A stretch of 64,000 nt of DNA from positions 14,045,963 to 14,109,962 of the forward strand of contig NC_092181.1 of NCBI RefSeq assembly GCF_043641665.1, written 5' to 3'. The notes under the pieces were generated by a model. That model did no database searches. It saw nothing but the letters and a program-made list of their open reading frames with translations, and was not told the origin of the DNA. This DNA comes from Enoplosus armatus (taxonomy: Eukaryota; Chordata; Actinopteri; Centrarchiformes; Enoplosidae). Shown here piece by piece: positions 61,701-64,000 of this stretch. A program made the position numbers and the translations under genes. Position 1 is the first letter of the stretch, and each line of letters begins with the position of its first letter.

Positions 61701-63804
61701 CTTTGAATGACCCCTCCCTCCACCCCATCCGTCAAAATTGAAATAAAATGCACCCAACACCCAAATGAAGGACTCCTCTACTGAAGGGAGCTCGATTGAT
61801 TGATTGACAGAACCCGATTGGCTAATCCTGTGATTGATTGGGGAGGTGGTGAATGAAACGATTACGAGATTAGCCATTGACCGCATGGCATTATAAAGGC
61901 CACTTGTATAACTGAATGTACTGCATCTATCTGCAAGTGCAACAACTATGACTACCACTTCTTATGCATTCATTCCAATCACCTCTCTAACTGCATTCAG
62001 CATTTAATTCCAGAGCTGTATCCTGCATGGTTTACTCTCTTTCTCGTCATCTGTATGACGCCATATAGTACTATGTCATCTCTCTGTGTCATGTGTCAGC
62101 CAATAGCTGCATTTCTGCACCTTTAGTGGGACAGCATGCTGAAGCATGAGTGCTATGTTAGCTTTACTGGAGAGAGGATACTAGTTGTCTGTATATCATG
62201 GTGTACTGTAGTACTTGATATTCACTTTCTGTACCACTCTGTAGGCTGCAGACAGTTGTAGAGGTACGGCTGCTTAGACTTAACATTCAAATTAAAGATA
62301 TATATATCTATATTTAAATGTGGATGAATAGTGTGCGCCCCAAAGAGGATGCAAGCTTATTCAAATGTACTCTTCATATGTATTATGAACACTCTTAGAG
62401 CTTTATTTGAGCCTTTTAAGAAAGATATAAAGCTGTCATGAAATCATTTGTATCAAAGCAAACTTAAATATTTGCGCCACTGATAGAGTAACGGCAGCTT
62501 TTCTTTGTTCTGAGGTGTCCTTGTTTTACTTTTTCATCAGTTTGGTTCTGGATGGTGTGTGTTGGTGGTTGTGTGTTTCGAGGTCTCTCTGGTGTGCGAC
62601 ACTGATCTGGAATGCCTGGCAGTGTTTCACAACCATGGTTTGATTTTTGATTTTTTTTTTTGAGGAATGATATTTGCATCCCCCATCCTCTCTCTATCTT
62701 TCTCTCTCTCTCTCTCTCTCTCTCCCCCTCTCCCTCTCCGTATTCGTTCTTGCTCCATTCATCATTTCTCCATTGTTGCTCATGTACAGTTAGATCCAAT
62801 GTAGGCAAACTGGTCAGATGTATTTTGTATGTGTGTGTGTCGCATCTTGTTGTTTCTGTTTGTTCATTAGAAGAATTGCACATTTGGATGGATTGTTCAC
62901 TCTCTCTGCCTCTCTCTTCTCCACACCATGTATGTGTTTTTCTGTGTCTTTTCATGTGGACTGGCTCCTCCTCCTCCTCCTCCTCCTGCATCCCTCCTAT
63001 GTTTCTGTCTTTTCTCTGTCGTTCTCTCTCCCTCCCCTTCCTCCTTTTTCTGTATGATGTGTATTTGATTGGGAGGGCTGCCAACCTTTTTTGATTGGTC
63101 TCTTGCTGCATCTGATGCTTGCTGATTGGCTAGTTTTGCTCACCTCTGGTGATGTGATGCGCTCTTGATTGGCTGCGTGTAATTTGTGTATGAACTCTTC
63201 AATGGATGTTTTTTTGCATTGTGTTCAACTGATAAATCTGCCGCTTAATTCACCTTCTTTTCCCCTCTTTTTTTAAAGGTAGCAATATAATGGTCTTGGA
63301 TTTCTTTTTGAATGCTTTTGTTCTGAAATATTTTGTGGTTTTCTTTGTTCTGTGTGCCAATGGTTGCATTGTTTGTGTGCAAAACTGCCTGACTACTCAC
63401 CAGGATCCTTGTTTTCAATGTCTTTCTCCTTCAAAAGAAGCGCATGCATCAAATACCATCGCTGCTCATCAACAGAATTAACCTCTGTCATAAGTAAAAG
63501 AAAAAAACTGTTTATAATGACACCTCACACTTAAAGCGCAAGTTTAATATGAAAACTCTGATCATCATGTATGCAGAAAATATATTCAGTGTAAGAAAGC
63601 TTAAAACACAAACTATAACGTGATTGGATTCTGCATAATTTTGATAATTCCTCAATACTTGTTTATCTGTTAAACTGGGTTGACTTAAAATCCTGACCAC
63701 TTTCTCTGGTGTCCAGGTCAATAATGCCACAGCCAGAGTGATGACCAACAAGAAGATGACCACCCCTTACTCTAACGGAGAGGGCCTCGCAACTCTGCCA
63801 TATG
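38333..63804 (+). CDS. rbfox2: RBFOX2 splicing regulator, 5' part (runs off the window)
   Basis: Exons: 38333-38503, 45113-45163, 57311-57517, 58822-58992, 59501-59554, 59693-59785 and 63717-63804, all in phase. The protein begins [20 protein letters not shown] (human: MAEG to ARGMKRE), then [17 protein letters not shown], a Pro/Gly-rich exon with [10 protein letters not shown], and the RRM. RNP2 LHVSNIPF, the loop [34 protein letters not shown]1 GFGFVTFE and [13 protein letters not shown] match the family almost exactly. The 54-nt and 93-nt RRM exons keep canonical sizes. RBFOX proteins bind (U)GCAUG and control alternative exons in brain and muscle, also regulating their own RNA. The next exon is unusual (88 nt instead of 61). 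The Ala/Tyr-rich C-terminal half lies beyond the window. rbfox1 is excluded by the N-terminal exon and by KRPR. Confidence 0.95.
38504..45112 (+). other. rbfox2 intron 1
   Basis: A 6.6-kb intron with no supported gene. It holds family A copies at 40097-40412 (start agagctgcatcg, end tagttgcagcact) and about 42000-42320 (degraded), an A run at 41311-41338, a CA tract near 43155-43177, and C-rich and T-rich runs at 43500-43950. 42540-42690 contains an octamer site (see findings). Open frames such as those at 39226 and 44029 have no motif or splice partner. Confidence 0.6.
40097..40412 (+). repeat. Family A MITE copy in rbfox2 intron 1
   Basis: Start agagctgcatcgatcgg, internal gactgttggttggacaaaat and end gttagttgcagcact. 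Flanks aatttgtt and aatttgtgtt are nearly the same, fitting an approximately 8-base target duplication. Confidence 0.65.
45469..45555. repeat. (GT)n microsatellite
   Basis: About 43 GT units, the longest GT run in the window. It lies 300 bases after an rbfox2 exon; the open frame across it encodes only the repeat. Confidence 0.95.
46820..47110. repeat. Family E repeat copy
   Basis: ggggaaatatctggctcttt, agctgctaaatg, tatgttcaccagct and gtctgtctgctg repeat the order seen at 32085-32480. Confidence 0.65.
47330..47960 (+). repeat. Purine-rich tract with GA runs and a 17-base G run
   Basis: Over about 600 bases the plus strand is nearly all A and G, with (GA)n at 47343-47362 and 47616-47660 and G17 at 47758-47774. 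Open frames on both strands (Arg/Glu-rich on plus; Ser/Leu/Pro-rich on minus) are translations of this low-complexity DNA, not genes. Confidence 0.85.
47963..47995 (+). CDS. rbfox2: Candidate alternative first coding exon of rbfox2 ([11 protein letters not shown])
   Basis: An ATG opens eleven codons, [11 protein letters not shown], followed directly by the donor tcg|gtgagtg in phase 0. The next rbfox2 exons (57311, starting GSQDSAGG) also begin in phase 0, so splicing would keep the frame. It lies at the end of a long GA-rich stretch like the leader of the upstream promoter. I do not recognise the peptide from a known RBFOX isoform. Confidence 0.4.
49648..49673. repeat. C26 homopolymer
   Basis: Twenty-six consecutive C bases in rbfox2 intron 2. 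Length may be affected by sequencing error in homopolymers. Confidence 0.85.
51016..51036 (+). CDS. rbfox2: Candidate alternative first coding exon of rbfox2 (MPLLSQN)
   Basis: ATG opens seven codons, MPLLSQN, then the donor aaaat|gtgagt in phase 0, which would join in frame to the exon at 57311. A GA-rich leader (about 50757-50860) lies upstream. Mammalian RBFOX2 isoforms likewise have very short first peptides joined to the same exon. A seven-codon frame with a donor occurs easily by chance, so this is only a candidate. Confidence 0.25.
52540..53060 (-). repeat. Family D repeat copy, interrupted
   Basis: Reverse-oriented family D: gtgctagtggctctgtgagg at 52541-52560, gttagcatgcaacatttgct near 52800, and ggcgctggatgaaaagtta to ccaaatttcatgccaat near 52915-53000. 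Between 52566 and 52770 the expected middle is replaced by unrelated sequence with an open minus-strand frame of 64 codons and no known motif. Confidence 0.55.
55379..55465. repeat. (CACG)n/(CA)n microsatellite
   Basis: Four cacg units pass into about 35 CA units. The His/Thr-rich open frames here are translations of the repeat. Confidence 0.95.
55683..55717. repeat. (ATT)n microsatellite
   Basis: About twelve ATT units in rbfox2 intron 2. Confidence 0.9.
56090..56470. repeat. Family D repeat copy
   Basis: Contains aatacctgcaaaaccgatga, ttagcatgctaacacag, gaacatggtaaacatcataa and gtacagcttcacagagctact, as in the copy at 21635. Confidence 0.6.
57518..58821 (+). other. rbfox2 intron 3
   Basis: 1.3 kb without a gene. 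A degraded family A copy lies at about 58345-58650 (gcagaaatgcagaatattc; acagtctaaagactgataaa; ttagttgtaggccc). The intron ends in a tandem acceptor, ccagcag. Confidence 0.5.
59786..63716 (+). other. rbfox2 intron 6 with GCATG cluster
   Basis: A 3.9-kb intron between the 93-nt RRM exon and the next exon. It contains seven GCATG motifs between 59953 and 60905, many T-rich runs, a TC run near 62694-62726 and a CTC run near 62967-62990. No other coding sequence is supported; the long open frames at 62464-63111 are low-complexity translations. Confidence 0.6.
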
Positions 63805-64000
63805 GTAACGCCCTTTGAACTCAACAACAGCCGAGTCTACCTTTTTGTTTGATTTGTGGGCTGGGCTGAAATTAATATTGCCATATAGAAAATAAGTATT
63901 GGTTTCCAATTCTAATTATATATTGCAGTATGTTACATTTTTGCAAAACTACATATAGGATTTACTACATTCCCCTGATACCTGTTCCACTGTAATGCAT
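63805..64000 (+). other. Start of rbfox2 intron 7
   Basis: Intron sequence after the donor atg|gtaacg; the remaining rbfox2 exons lie to the right of the window. Confidence 0.7.

Noticed and set aside
62464..63111. A 215-residue minus-strand open frame in rbfox2 intron 6
   Set aside because: Much of it is translation of TC and CTC repeats (Glu/Arg-rich); no motif, and it lies opposite an intron.

Overview
The window looks like nuclear DNA of a ray-finned fish, probably a spiny-rayed teleost. It holds five multi-exon protein genes with GT-AG introns, a gene for a ZP-domain egg-coat protein, a Tc1 transposon, a tRNA-derived SINE, several high-copy interspersed repeat families and very many CA/GT microsatellites. 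There are no prokaryotic operons, rRNA genes, tRNA genes or CRISPR arrays. All exon models below were built by hand from splice sites, reading-frame phase and protein family knowledge; no search was run.

Layout, left to right. 1-2.5 kb: microsatellites and two nested repeat families. 2.5-5.1 kb (+): nfam1, a single-pass immune receptor with one Ig domain and an ITAM. 5.9-10.5 kb (+): f8a, encoding the huntingtin partner HAP40, in 12 coding exons. 12.4-16.2 kb (-): a four-span PMP22/EMP-family membrane protein closest to EMP2, converging on f8a. 17.65-19.28 kb: a full-length Tc1/mariner element with an uninterrupted DD34E transposase. 19.3-23.4 kb: repeat-rich intergenic DNA. 23.5-35.4 kb (+): a ZP1/ZP4-type egg-coat gene whose 17 coding exons keep phase throughout and encode about 1,319 residues: four free ZP-N repeats, a long Pro/Tyr-rich segment, a trefoil domain and a ZP module. 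37-64 kb (+): the 5' two thirds of rbfox2, an RNA-binding splicing regulator, running off the right edge after the exon that ends its RRM.

The neighbours have no evident shared pathway (immune signalling, huntingtin scaffold, tetraspan membrane protein, egg coat, splicing control), so this is an ordinary vertebrate gene neighbourhood rather than a functional cluster. The most interesting signals are the repeated intron-phase pattern that records ZP-N duplication in the egg-coat gene, the apparently intact Tc1 element, paired loss of the family cysteines in the EMP-like protein, and rbfox2 features: a cluster of its own GCATG binding motif beside the 93-nt RRM exon, a lost splice donor that lengthens the next exon by nine codons, and candidate extra first exons. 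I did not find a convincing wholly new biological system.
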